64,000 nucleotides of DNA from Mya arenaria (taxonomy: Eukaryota > Mollusca > Bivalvia > Myida > Myidae). A program made the position numbers and the translations under genes. The stretch lies in NCBI RefSeq assembly GCF_026914265.1, contig NC_069126.1:35591725-35655724 (forward strand), in the 5' to 3' direction. The notes below the pieces were generated by a model. It ran no database searches, was not told where the DNA came from, and worked only from the letters and a program-made list of their open reading frames with translations. How positions within the stretch are numbered: the stretch's first letter is position 1; the number at the start of each line of letters is the position of its first letter. This document shows, one piece after another, positions 44,360 to 54,900 of this stretch.

Positions 44360-45895
44360 ATGAACGTAATACAATTGTATGCTGTACTTGTGTTGTACCT
44401 ATTGTTAAACAGAGTTCAAGCCGAATATAGCAACAAGAGGTTACACCAAAATGCAGTTCAAAGATGCCAGGGCAGCGGTGGACTAGCACCAAGCAATTAC
44501 TTCAATCCCGTGCCAGGAACGGTCAGTTATCCACCAGAACACCCAGATCTTGGAGTGAAATACGACGAGTTATTTGACTTTAACTTACAAGATGGGGAAT
44601 CAGCGTGGGTAGCGGGATTTGCTTCATACAGCTTGCCTGTTGTGTTCGAAAATTGCGTGGTGTGGACCGAAAACACTGCTAGCGAAGGAAACGGCGCTTC
44701 CATCTATAGTTGTTTAAATTATTGTGGATACGATACATCAACCACAGACGCCTACATAGGAGTTAATTCACGACACTGTGTTTGCTTTACACGGCATATG
44801 GTAGAAGCGAATCGGACTCGATGCGACCCAGCCAACGATATAATGTTGGGTGTGTATGCAGTTAAAACAGAAAGGGTAAAAGATAAATTCTTATACCAGT
44901 GTAACAACATGCAAATCAATACCAGCATCGAAAAATGCACAGAAAAACATAAATCCGTCTGTTATACCAGAAACCCGGAAGTGTGCACAAACAACAATAG
45001 ACACTATCTTATAAACAACTCTTGGACGTTTTACTGCATTGTTGCTGAAACTAAGACTTGGTTTGACAGCGTAAACCACTGTAAAACTATCTCAGGTAAC
45101 ATTTTACCAACTGTCACGCCGCAGTTGGTATCTGAAATAAATGCACGAGTCAATGATACAGTTGATTACTGGGTAGGAACGTTTCGTAGTTTTACTGTTG
45201 CTGATGACCGCACGGGTAACAGTCCGTGCCTGGTAGTGACGAGAGTTAATAACGAGCTTGTTTTAGAACCGGAAGACTGTAACAAGAGGAGGAAGTATGT
45301 TTGTTTAGAGAACGTAAGACGAAAACACGGAAACAACAACGACACAGTTGATGACAATGTCTACAATCGTACGGACATTCTTGATGACAAAAATAAAATT
45401 CATACAAATTCCTTGGTAATCGGCATTGTTATAGGTGTAGGTGCAATTCTAGCCCTTTTTGGCATTATATTTTTATTTCTATCGATACGCAAATTTTGCA
45501 ACAAGACTCAAACGCCATTTATAACGGATTATACACAGGAAAGTCATGAGTTGGATGCGGTGGATGGAAATCAACAATATGACGCTATTCGTGGTTCTTA
45601 TGTGCAGCCGCGATCAGTGCCGTTGGATGGTAAAAGAAGGAGTCAATCAGATCATGGCAATGATATAACCACCCTTGGAAAGGCGGAATATGATGAGGAC
45701 GGTAGTCCTATCAGGCTTCATAACGATCCAAGACTCGATTTGAATGAGGACTTCTATTCTAACTCTAATTTGAACGAGGAGTTGTATTCTAACTCTCAGA
45801 TTGGTCGTGATCATGTCAGCGATGGATACGATAAATGTTCTGCATCCCAGTGCAGAAAATCTGGGGCCTCGTTAAACATTTATGGTAATTTGTAG
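44360..45895 (+). CDS. L7: intact receptor-like C-type-lectin-domain membrane protein (511 aa)
   Basis: Intronless frame, start at ATG 44360 conserved with L4. Layout: signal peptide 1-21; CTLD-like segment 22-105 (AVQRCQGSGGLAPS, GESAWVAGFASYSLP); WSC-like cysteine motif (SIYSCLNYCG, RHCVCF); C-type-lectin-like domain about 205-330 (KTWFDSVNHCK, DYWVGTF, PEDCNKRRKYVCLEN); an acidic Asn-rich stalk with potential N-glycosylation sites; membrane helix about 351-374; tail 375-511. The tail holds YDAI (407), YVQP (414), two YSNS (466, 476) and C-terminal YGNL (508). These fit generic SH2-binding or endocytic motifs. No EPN/QPD or WND calcium motif is visible. It is divergent from the broken CFAP45 copy and convergent with intact CFAP45. 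A surface recognition or signalling role is inferred. Confidence 0.87.
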   Translation: MNVIQLYAVLVLYLLLNRVQAEYSNKRLHQNAVQRCQGSGGLAPSNYFNPVPGTVSYPPEHPDLGVKYDELFDFNLQDGESAWVAGFASYSLPVVFENCVVWTENTASEGNGASIYSCLNYCGYDTSTTDAYIGVNSRHCVCFTRHMVEANRTRCDPANDIMLGVYAVKTERVKDKFLYQCNNMQINTSIEKCTEKHKSVCYTRNPEVCTNNNRHYLINNSWTFYCIVAETKTWFDSVNHCKTISGNILPTVTPQLVSEINARVNDTVDYWVGTFRSFTVADDRTGNSPCLVVTRVNNELVLEPEDCNKRRKYVCLENVRRKHGNNNDTVDDNVYNRTDILDDKNKIHTNSLVIGIVIGVGAILALFGIIFLFLSIRKFCNKTQTPFITDYTQESHELDAVDGNQQYDAIRGSYVQPRSVPLDGKRRSQSDHGNDITTLGKAEYDEDGSPIRLHNDPRLDLNEDFYSNSNLNEELYSNSQIGRDHVSDGYDKCSASQCRKSGASLNIYGNL

Positions 45896-45924
45896 ACTTG
45901 TGAGATAACCAGAATCGCGTTTTA

Positions 45925-46352
45925 GTTTATCGGTGCTGTATATATGTCACACTTGCTACTTCTAACGATACGTGTAGTTGTTTATCGGTGTTGAATATAT
46001 GTCACACTTGCTACTTCTAACGATACGTGTAGTTGTTTATCGGTGCTGAATGTATGTCACACTTGCTACTTCTAACGATACGTGTAGTTGTTTATCGGTG
46101 CTGAATATATGTCACACTTGCTACTTCTAACGATACGTGTAGTTGATTAGCGGTGCTGTATATATGTCACACTTGCTACTTCTAACGATACGTGTAGTTG
46201 TTTATCGGTGTTGAATATATGTCACACTTGCTACTTCTAACGATACGTGTAGTTGTTTATCGGTGCGTAATATATGTCACACTTGCTACTTCTAACGATA
46301 CGTATAGTTGCTTATCAGTGCTGAATATATGTCACACTTGTTACTTCTAACT
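45925..46352 (+). repeat. 55-bp tandem repeat after L7 (about eight units)
   Basis: Units of 55 bases marked by atatatgtcacacttgctac and cgatacgtgtagttg. The L1 flank, its inverted partner, has a single copy at about 2500-2545, so the array expanded in this copy. Confidence 0.92.
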
Positions 46353-46589
46353 CAGTCCATGCATATAGTCATGCGTATTAAGTAATTTACGGCCACCAGC
46401 CCATAATACAAAAACATAGATATATCAATGGTGTACAATAATAGTTTCGTCATTTTTATGAATATCTTAACAATATATGGGTGATTTGGCATGTCTTTAA
46501 CAATGTATTTATTGCCTGAATGTTTAATATTAAGTACTTATATTTAATTATAATATAAAAATATTTAAGTTATTGTCATGGTCAGGGTA

Positions 46590-47130
46590 ATTTATTAGTA
46601 TTGTCATTCTGTGCAATTAAAATATTGTCATTATTGTAGTTTCTGTTTAATATAAAATAATTCTCATGTTCTGTGTTATTGAAATGTTGTCATTTTGCGT
46701 TATTAAAAAATAATGTATAATGTCAGTATGTGTAATAAAGTATAGTCATTCTACGTAATTAAAGTCATTTTGTGTTATTAAAATATTGTCATTCTGTGTA
46801 ATTAAAGTATTGTCATTCTGTGTAATTAAAGTATCGTCATTCTGTGTAATTGAAGTATTGTCATTCTGTGTAATTGAAGTATTGTCATTCTGTGTAATTA
46901 AAGTATCGTCATTCTGTGTAATTGAAGTATTGTCATTCTGTGTAGTTGAAGTATTGTCATTCTGTGTAATTGAAGTATTGTCATTCTGTGTAATTGAAGT
47001 ATTGTCATTCTGTGTAATTGAAGTATTGTCATTCTGTGTAGTTGAAATATTGACATCCTGCGTAATTAAAGTTTTGTCATTTTGTGTAATTGAAATATTG
47101 TCATTTTGTGTAATTTAAGTATCATCACTC
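46590..47130 (+). repeat. 24-bp tandem repeat after L7 (about twenty units)
   Basis: Units of the type gtcattctgtgtaattgaag plus tatt. The core 46786-47118 is regular and gives an open frame with an 8-residue period, which is a by-product of the 24-base unit. The L1 flank holds the degenerate inverse copy. Confidence 0.93.
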
Positions 47131-49877
47131 TGTGTTCGTCTGATTAAATATTCCAGTGAAACGATGTTAAAACATCAATGTTCAATCTACATTTTGACAA
47201 TGACTGGGTATGAGAATATATGTGGATTTTTCTTAAACAACCCACAGGCTAAATGGTGTTCACACCAAAACTCTATGTTGAGGGGCTTTTTACTATAATA
47301 CTGTATATATACCTTACACACTCGTGGAATTCCAACTCAGTAACACGTTGAATGACGAGCGGGTGTCATAGACGCCAGTAACCAGCGTCTCAGATTTATA
47401 CTGAGTAATGTTTATAAACAGCGCAAATAAGTTAGCCTTTTTAATTTTCAATTGGTTTGGGAAAGGAAAGAGACATGAACACCTGTAGAGTTCGTCACAC
47501 CGTTTTTACAAAATATTTAAAAAAATAATTAAGAATTGGAGCTGTTTATGACCCATCTATTCAGTTTTTATAATGAAAACCATTCATTAGTTCTCAACAA
47601 GACACCAATGCGGCAACGCCGCATTAAAACCCGATTTTTTATTTGATGATGAAATTTTGCAAACCTAAGATTTGAGCTAGTGGCCTAGATTTTTTAGATT
47701 AAAGCCGATCTTTATACTTTTTTGATGTATATTGTTTCATTTATAAAAAATGGCATTAACACAATAGAAAGATATATCAGGGATAAGTGCTCTCATAAAT
47801 CTGGGAGTATTATTGGTCCTCGCATAAATGTTGATAAAAACAACTTATTTTAGTTAGATTATTGGCTTATCTGGAGTTAATTACAACAAATAATACATGT
47901 TTTGACTGGTTTTAGTCTTTTAGCCTTTCTTTCATTTGGAAAGCTGAAAACCTACCCGACCGGTGAAGCTAAACAAAGAATCAATTTGGCATGGCCTAAT
48001 CCAAAGGAATACAAATTATAGGAATTCATGGAGCATGGGTTAGGTGTATGACCGACAACCACATATATAAATCACATATTTATTGTCTTTACATAACATT
48101 TTCTTTCACAAAAAGAGGAAGTCATTATATCAACATTCAGTCGTTCAATATTATATATGTATATATCTAAATAAGTAATAGAACATAATTTAATCCTACC
48201 ATAAACGTTCGTTCTCTGATCATAATTCATATGCATGTTACACAACAACTTCCAGAAGTGTGCATATGGTAAGATACAGAGCTTAGGGCAAATTTAACCC
48301 TGAATATGTAATGCAAATAAATCTACATTTTTCATTATTCATGACAGTACACACAATGGGACGACAACGATAGTATCACCTTACTCTTCTTTGAACTGGC
48401 AAACTCATTTATTTTGGAACAAATGTTAACTGAACAAGCATGCAAGACTCAGTTTGTTAGAATTTGCACATAACACGCTCAATTTAATAAGTGACCTTCA
48501 GGCAATCTGGAATTAAAAATCTTGATCCCCTGGTCGTACAGTTCTTGATAAGATGGCTACATAATGAATACAAACAAACTGAACGATTATTTTAGCATTG
48601 TTGTTAATACTGCTTTAAATCTCTTAGCGACTAATTATTCTGCAGGCCATGGTTATATCATACAATTATTAAAATGTGGACAATGGCTGAGATGGAAAAA
48701 TATGCCAAATCCATCTCATAAGAGCATCAAAAGATGCTTTACAGCACACAAAGTGTGGATTATACATGTAAATAAAACCAATTGGACATGTTTTATCGTT
48801 GTTAATACTGCTTTTCTGGATTTTAGGCTGGTGTTTTCATACAATAAGTTTAATGTTGAAAGTCAACAATACCATATACGGTATGTTAATAAACAGGAAA
48901 TTATATCCATCCTGAAGACAATCAATTTGCTATAACCACAGACTTTAACCCTTGAATCAATACAATACAATAAGAGGCAGGAGTTATTTAACCTCAGAAT
49001 GTTTAAAAATCAACAACCAATAATTTAATACTTATTTTAAATAAAAATGGAATAAAAACCACATCTAATAAAGCATTTTGTTATTTTATACAATATGGGC
49101 CAAGTCTAAAACTATAACAATATTTTCAAAGGAAAAATAATTTCTTCTCATAAAAATACAATGATTAAAAATTAATACAAGTAAACGTTAAAACAGCAGT
49201 TTATCTTTTTGCAAAACGTCGGTGCCACATAATGCTTTGATATTACATGTATGTGAAATACTGTGCACAAAAAATAATGTACATGTGGATTGCAAATGAG
49301 CAATAAAATGCAATAGACAATATAACAAGCCATCAACAACGTTATTTTGAAATGGTGTTTACATGTTCTTTTTGAACACACAATCAAAATATTAAAATAA
49401 ATAAAAACAACAATGTTACAGAAAGTAATGTACTTTCTCTGCTTTCATGAGTGCAAAAAAACTAAAGATGGAAAAAGAGAAGTGGTAAATTTGAGTTTAA
49501 AGGCTTTTAGATAAGGATTAATACTCAATCTTATAAAAAACATGTTCAAATATTTGGTCGAAATGAAGGCATTCTAGATTTACTTTTGTGTATACATTAT
49601 TGAAAAATTCTCAAACTTCGTTAAAAGAAACAATATTATTTTGTTATTTCTCTACCAATTTTAATATAGATTGATAAAAACATAAGGTAAGTTTACAAAT
49701 TTACAGATATATTTTTTGAAGAAAAACAAATGAAAAAAATAAATCTTTTGTTCCAAGTTTTTCTCGAGAAATAATGCACATATATAGATAATTAAACTTA
49801 TTTCAATGTAAAGATATCACAGACACAATGTACAGAACATGTTGTGCATGTCATGTTGACGATGTAGAGGATGAGTT
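47131..49877. repeat. 3' flank of L7 and CFAP45 downstream sequence
   Basis: To about 47690 it is the inverse of 1190-1760. From about 47925 to 49400 it resembles, in reverse, the D-type duplicates and their intergenic neighbours (for example 48180-48260 against 7440-7560). It is probably the source locus of those duplicates. No gene is supported. The frame at 48564-48935 has no features. Confidence 0.55.
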
Positions 49878-49953
49878 TCATGCTGAGATGTGTTGAGGGG
49901 CAGCTATCTTCCTCTCCACTTGGCTCAAGTATTTCTCTGGGATTCCCGCACTC
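49878..49953 (-). CDS. CFAP45: CFAP45 alternative last exon B
   Basis: After AG at 49955-49954 the first G completes the codon split by exon 9 (AG plus G, Arg). The frame then reads SAGIPEKYLSQVERKI and ends APQHISA with TGA at 49880-49878. It is homologous to the known CFAP45 C-terminus (family pattern AxGLPEKY...ERK) and to exon A 1.9 kb upstream. Both use the same phase, so they could be mutually exclusive last exons, one chosen by splicing and polyadenylation. This one resembles the usual family end more closely. Confidence 0.8.
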
Positions 49954-50885
49954 CTGAAAAAGGACAAAAACAATTTGTTTTATAAATATACATAGGTCTT
50001 ATTTTTGATAGTGTAAGTATGAGTGTAAATTTGTATTTACATACTACGAACTAACTTTCTTGCCAATGAAACAATCCAATGAAATTATTTGGAACATATT
50101 CAAGATAAGAGACCAAAATTGAAAATTACTAATTCATATAAGATCTATTTGAAATTAAGATCAATGTCATAATGATCTTTTTCTTTTACTGATAATTGAA
50201 AATATGAGATATCAAATTTTTTATAAATGTTAATGAAATAAAATCTTAAATAGCAACACAGCAACTCACTACAATTTTCCAAAAAAATACTTCCATGAGG
50301 TTTGCAACACAAAAGCATATTTATCAATTTCATCAAAATAATAAATAAATGAAACAATCATTTTTGGGCCATTATACCAAAGCATATATCCTACGGTCAC
50401 GATATCTGGGTAAATACAATTTATTAATCTGGCCTCACTACCAAATGTCAAAGCTACAAAATCCCATGATTTCAGTAGCAACGTTTTTGGTATTCGATCT
50501 TGGTAATTCGATCACACATTTTTTTTTACAAAATGCTGAAGTTATCATTTTTGTAATTACAGTTTCTGAAGGTTCGGCATTTTTGCTTCTCTGTGAGATT
50601 TCCAACAATTGCTCGACATTTTGATCTTATGATGCAACACCATTTTCTCATTGGACTATTTATTCATCATTTTGCAGTTAGATGCCTTGTTGATTTTAGT
50701 GATGCAAAAATTCCAAAGCAGAAAAAATGCAGATCCAGCATTTTGAAGTGAGGCCATTGATATTCTTCTAATATCTAATAACTTTATCTGTCAGAGTAGG
50801 CAAAGAATTTTTTATTTTTCCAACAAATCATTTATTTTCAACACTTAAATGTAATTAATATTCAACTAAAATTCCTGGGGCAGTG

Positions 50886-51122
50886 ATTACGAACAGTCTC
50901 AAGTTCAGACTCGAGACTCATTATGGCAAAACTTCATTTCATTGTAACTTTCCTTCTATCAGAGTATTGATGGTAAAATTTGTTGAAATATATTAATATT
51001 TGAATGTTTTACCTTTACATACATTTTTTTTTTTAAATGAAGTAAATATGAGTTTTTGTTCCTTTATAAAAATGCTTTTCTGAGTCTGAGTCTAGACTAG
51101 GACTTGAGACTGTTCGTAATCT
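50886..51122. mobile_element. MITE with 19-base inverted ends
   Basis: ATTACGAACAGTCTCAAGT at the left and ACTTGAGACTGTTCGTAAT at the right are exact reverse complements. Further imperfect pairing around gactcgagac and gagtctagac lies inside. There is no ORF. Confidence 0.85.
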
Positions 51123-51384
51123 GGGCACCAGACCTCCCAACATTTTGTTGAACTTTTGTTGATAGGGTGGCCCAAATCTCCATTAGAAAATGTAACAGAT
51201 TATACCAGACACCAGAGTTACACCACAGTTGAATTCACAAAATAAAAACTTCAAGTATGTGATGTTGGATATTTCCAAACTAAAGATATACAATTTCAGA
51301 AAATAATGATTTACAATGTAAGTCAACCTCAAGAATGCTTAAGGTATCATACATTAATATTTATTTCAATCAATATTGATTAGG

Positions 51385-51586
51385 CCAAAAAAATTAAAAT
51401 GGTTTGGTAAGGGTTACATTATTTTCAAAAACAGGTAGGGAAGATAGGCTTATTATTATTTTCTTTTTATGAGCTTTATAAAAGAACATTATTGTCATCG
51501 TTTGGGAATGGTGTTAAAGTAATCTTCCATTTAAAGCTTTAAAGGTTTTAAACTACATAGCAAAACACACACTTAAAAAAAATAAA

Positions 51587-51634
<48 letters not shown>

Positions 51635-51712
51635 TTATTTTTTTTTACCAACTGTCTTTAAAAACAGTAGGATTGCGTAACCCGAACCAAATGTATTTTT
51701 TAGGCCTTATAT
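51385..51712. mobile_element. MITE-like element with aggcc-aaaaaa ends and a TA run
   Basis: The left aggccaaaaaaattaaaatg and the right tgtattttttaggcct are inverted ends. Inside is a (TA)n run of about 40 bases. A relative lies at about 8468-8825. Confidence 0.55.
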
Positions 51713-51870
51713 TAAATGTGCAATGCCAAACTACCAGCTGTCACTGAAATCCATTGAGAAAACACAACAGCCAAGAAAAAGTTAAGCACACACACTAAGA
51801 TTTGCGGGCAACACACAATGTTGTTACAATATTAGACACGCAGTTTCTGGGCACACATGAGCACCTGTTT

Positions 51871-51940
51871 TTACGCCTTTATGTTCACATTGACCTTGTG
51901 GGCCACATGTGTAACATAGCGATCAGGTATGCCTGCAGCT
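51871..51940 (-). CDS. CFAP45: CFAP45 alternative last exon A
   Basis: After AG at 51942-51941 the first A completes the split Arg codon from exon 9. The frame reads AAGIPDRYVTHVAHKVNVN and ends IKA with TAA at 51873-51871. It is closer to exon 9 than exon B. Both ends keep the GIP-(D/E)-(R/K)-Y core, so this looks like a duplicated exon rather than a chance frame. Confidence 0.85.
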
Positions 51941-54900
51941 CTGTAAAAAGGGACAACCAATAAAATGAAAATAACTGTCTGATAAAATAAGAAATTAAAA
52001 TATAAATGAAAAACACTACTTAATAATATTCAGCTAAAAACAGTATTCATAAGAATTCAAACCATTAATATGAAAACAGGTATAATGCAAACCGACCGTA
52101 AATTAAATAATTTCATATTCAATGTAACCTAATTTTTCAAATTTAAAACAAAAATCTGCATTACGTACAGAATTATTTAATATTATGTTAGGACAAGGAA
52201 TGCCCAGTATGACACTTAGAAACTGTTACAACCCAAACAAATTAATACAGAAATGTTATCTATGTGCTAGGGTCTGGTTTGAGAATTTGCCTAAATATAA
52301 AACCAATAATAAAATCTGAAAGCATAAAAAGACCAGTATAAAAAACAATGAGCTAAAGACCAGTATAAAAAACGATGAACTAAAGACCAGTATAAAAAAC
52401 AATGAGCTAAAGACCAGTATAAAAAACAATGAGCTAAAGACCAGTATAAAAAACAATGAGCTAAAGACCAGTATAAAAAACAATGAGCTAAAGACCAGTA
52501 TAAAAAACAATGAGCTAAAGACCAGTATAAAAAACAATGAGCTAAGTGTTGGGCCTGAACTAACCTAAGATGCTCCAACTTCTTCTTCTTCACATCCTCC
52601 AACTTTGCGCGCCGGGCCCGGGCCTCCTCATCCAGTTTTACACCCTCCTCGAAGAATGCGTTCCTCTCAGAGATTCGCACCTGCTCCTTCTCACGTATCT
52701 GAGCGCGCACATCATCAGCATGGCCGTGGCGTTTCTTCTTGGCCTCCTGCTCCTCGCGACGCTCCTTCTCAACCAGCTCTTTCTGGGCCCTGGAGTTAAA
52801 TATTTAATTTGTAAAATGTTAAAAATAAATGCATTAGTTCAGTAAACGTTATGTTTTTTACCTTAAGTAGGAAAAAGAATTTCTAAAAAAACAACAACAT
52901 GCATGCACATAATAGAAAATAGTTTTTCATGAATTTGAAGCCCCAAAACCTGATGTAAACAAAGTCCTTTAAACATACATGTTTATAAATTTACCACAAA
53001 TGATTATACCTATATATGCTTAAGATTTAATATTGCAACATTTGCCCACCTTGTTTATTTGACCATCTTGTTTTTTTCTGAAAAACCAATTTATAATAGC
53101 CTTGAAATTTTAAAACACAATTATATTGAAAGCATTTCAATACCTGAGCACACGTTCGAACTCGTTCCTTTCCCTCTGTGCCTGGACGGCGAGGTAGTGC
53201 TCCTTCTGGTTCATCTGGTTTTTACGTGCATCAATTAACATTGCTTCCGTCTCTGCCTTCTTCCTTCCTTCCTCTGCCTCCTTTTTGCGCCACTCACGCT
53301 CCGCCTGCTCTTGGGCTCGCTTGGCGCGGAGGGCGTCCCTGTCCGCTTGTTCGTCACGGGCACGCTCTTGAAGGGCTCGGAGCCTAGCAGTTTCTTTCTC
53401 CTTCTGAATTCGGATTCTTTGCTGCTCCTCTTCAAACGCTGCCTCACGCTCCTGAGGAATAAAAAGTGTGAATATATATTTAAACATGATCATATTTTCC
53501 CCTTAAGGTCAGAGCTTTTTACATAGAGATGACCTTTTATTTGCAACAATGTCATAAGTGATGCTGAATAAATACTGTATCCATAAATGCTTAAATAGAA
53601 TATCTTAAAAATCTAAAAGCATTAAGTTCACAGTTGTATACATTTTAAAGTTCACATGTCCAAAGGTTCTGAAATAAAGTTCTGTATGATTGTGTCGAAT
53701 TGCACAAATTTAAACCATAAGTCATCATCTTTGTGAAATGAGTTCAGCATTTGATTGTATTATAGTTCAATTCATTATAAGTGCAATACAGCAACAGTGA
53801 CCTTTTTTCAAAATCAGAACTTCCGAATTTGGGTCAAAAATAGTTGGGACATGACAAAAATTTCACTTATGTGTAAGTTAACTTACAGCTTTCTGTTTCA
53901 TGTACTCGATGACCTTGTGTTCCTCAGCCTTCTCCTGCTGCTTCTTGATTTCTCGGCGGGCAAGGATCTCTTCGTTAGCAAGGTTTAGGTCAGTCTGAAA
54001 TACATGAGAAACAAGATTTATACAGAGTTTTCACGGCATGCAACATAAATTCTCATCATTCAAATAGATCATTTGGTTTTTCAACATAATTTCCAATTTT
54101 AATTAATGATGCACTTGAATTAAAGGGTACAGGTATATAAACTATGCAGCATTTCAGTTTTCCAAGAGACTCTGTGATTTACTGAAATAATACTCCTGAT
54201 AACAATAAGGCCAACTAATCTCTCTGAATTGGGTTAAAATAATTAGTGAATCAGCTTAATTGTTTAAATGATTTATACTCATTTTATATTCTATTTTCGA
54301 AAAATCAGTGGGCTGTTTCATCAAGATTCTTATGATTTTTATGACATATATAGGTTGTTTTTTTTAAATAGATAAATAGTAGTGTTGAAATCTTTAAACA
54401 TCTCATAAATTCAAAATAGCTCCTATAATTTTAATGAAGTGGCCCCTGATGAGGTCAGATTCCTACAACTCCCATACCCTGAGAGCCTCCTGCTCACGCT
54501 TCCTCTTGTCCAGCATGACACGATCCTCATCCATCATCTTCTCAACCTGGCGCTGCATATGCACATTCTCTTGGTCCTTGCGTTCCAGCTCAAGAAGACG
54601 GTCCTGCTCATTCTCTGTTATCTGCTCCAACAGTTTAGCCGCACCTGAGGGATAAGATTGATTTCAGCTAGTCAAGATTTAAGGTCTACAATGTGAAAAC
54701 AATTAGACATAAATTCCCCTGGTCTTAAGTTAATGATTAATTATGCAATATAAAAATGTGTACCAGATACTGGTAGCTATAAAATAGACTACTTTAAATT
54801 GCATAACTAATGATTATTTTGTGGATGGAATAATGAACCATGACTTCAAGCATGGTCACAACACATTTATTGTCAATAATAACGTTTAATTTTAAGATTC

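Larger units (their letters stand above)
49954..51870 (-). other. Sequence between the two CFAP45 last exons
   Basis: Contains two MITE-like elements (50886-51122 and about 51385-51712) and sequence shared with D1, D3 and 42.8-43.4 kb (about 51230-51360). A poly-purine/(TA)n run lies at 51590-51630. No further exon is seen. Confidence 0.5.

Noticed and set aside
46786-47118. 110-residue frame with SFCVIEVL repeats
   Set aside because: A by-product of a 24-bp satellite. The inverted partner region is full of stops.
52256-52710. Open frames with FILVFSSLF or HCFLYWSLA repeats
   Set aside because: They lie in the 27-bp intronic minisatellite. Only the part right of 52565 is CFAP45 exon 9.
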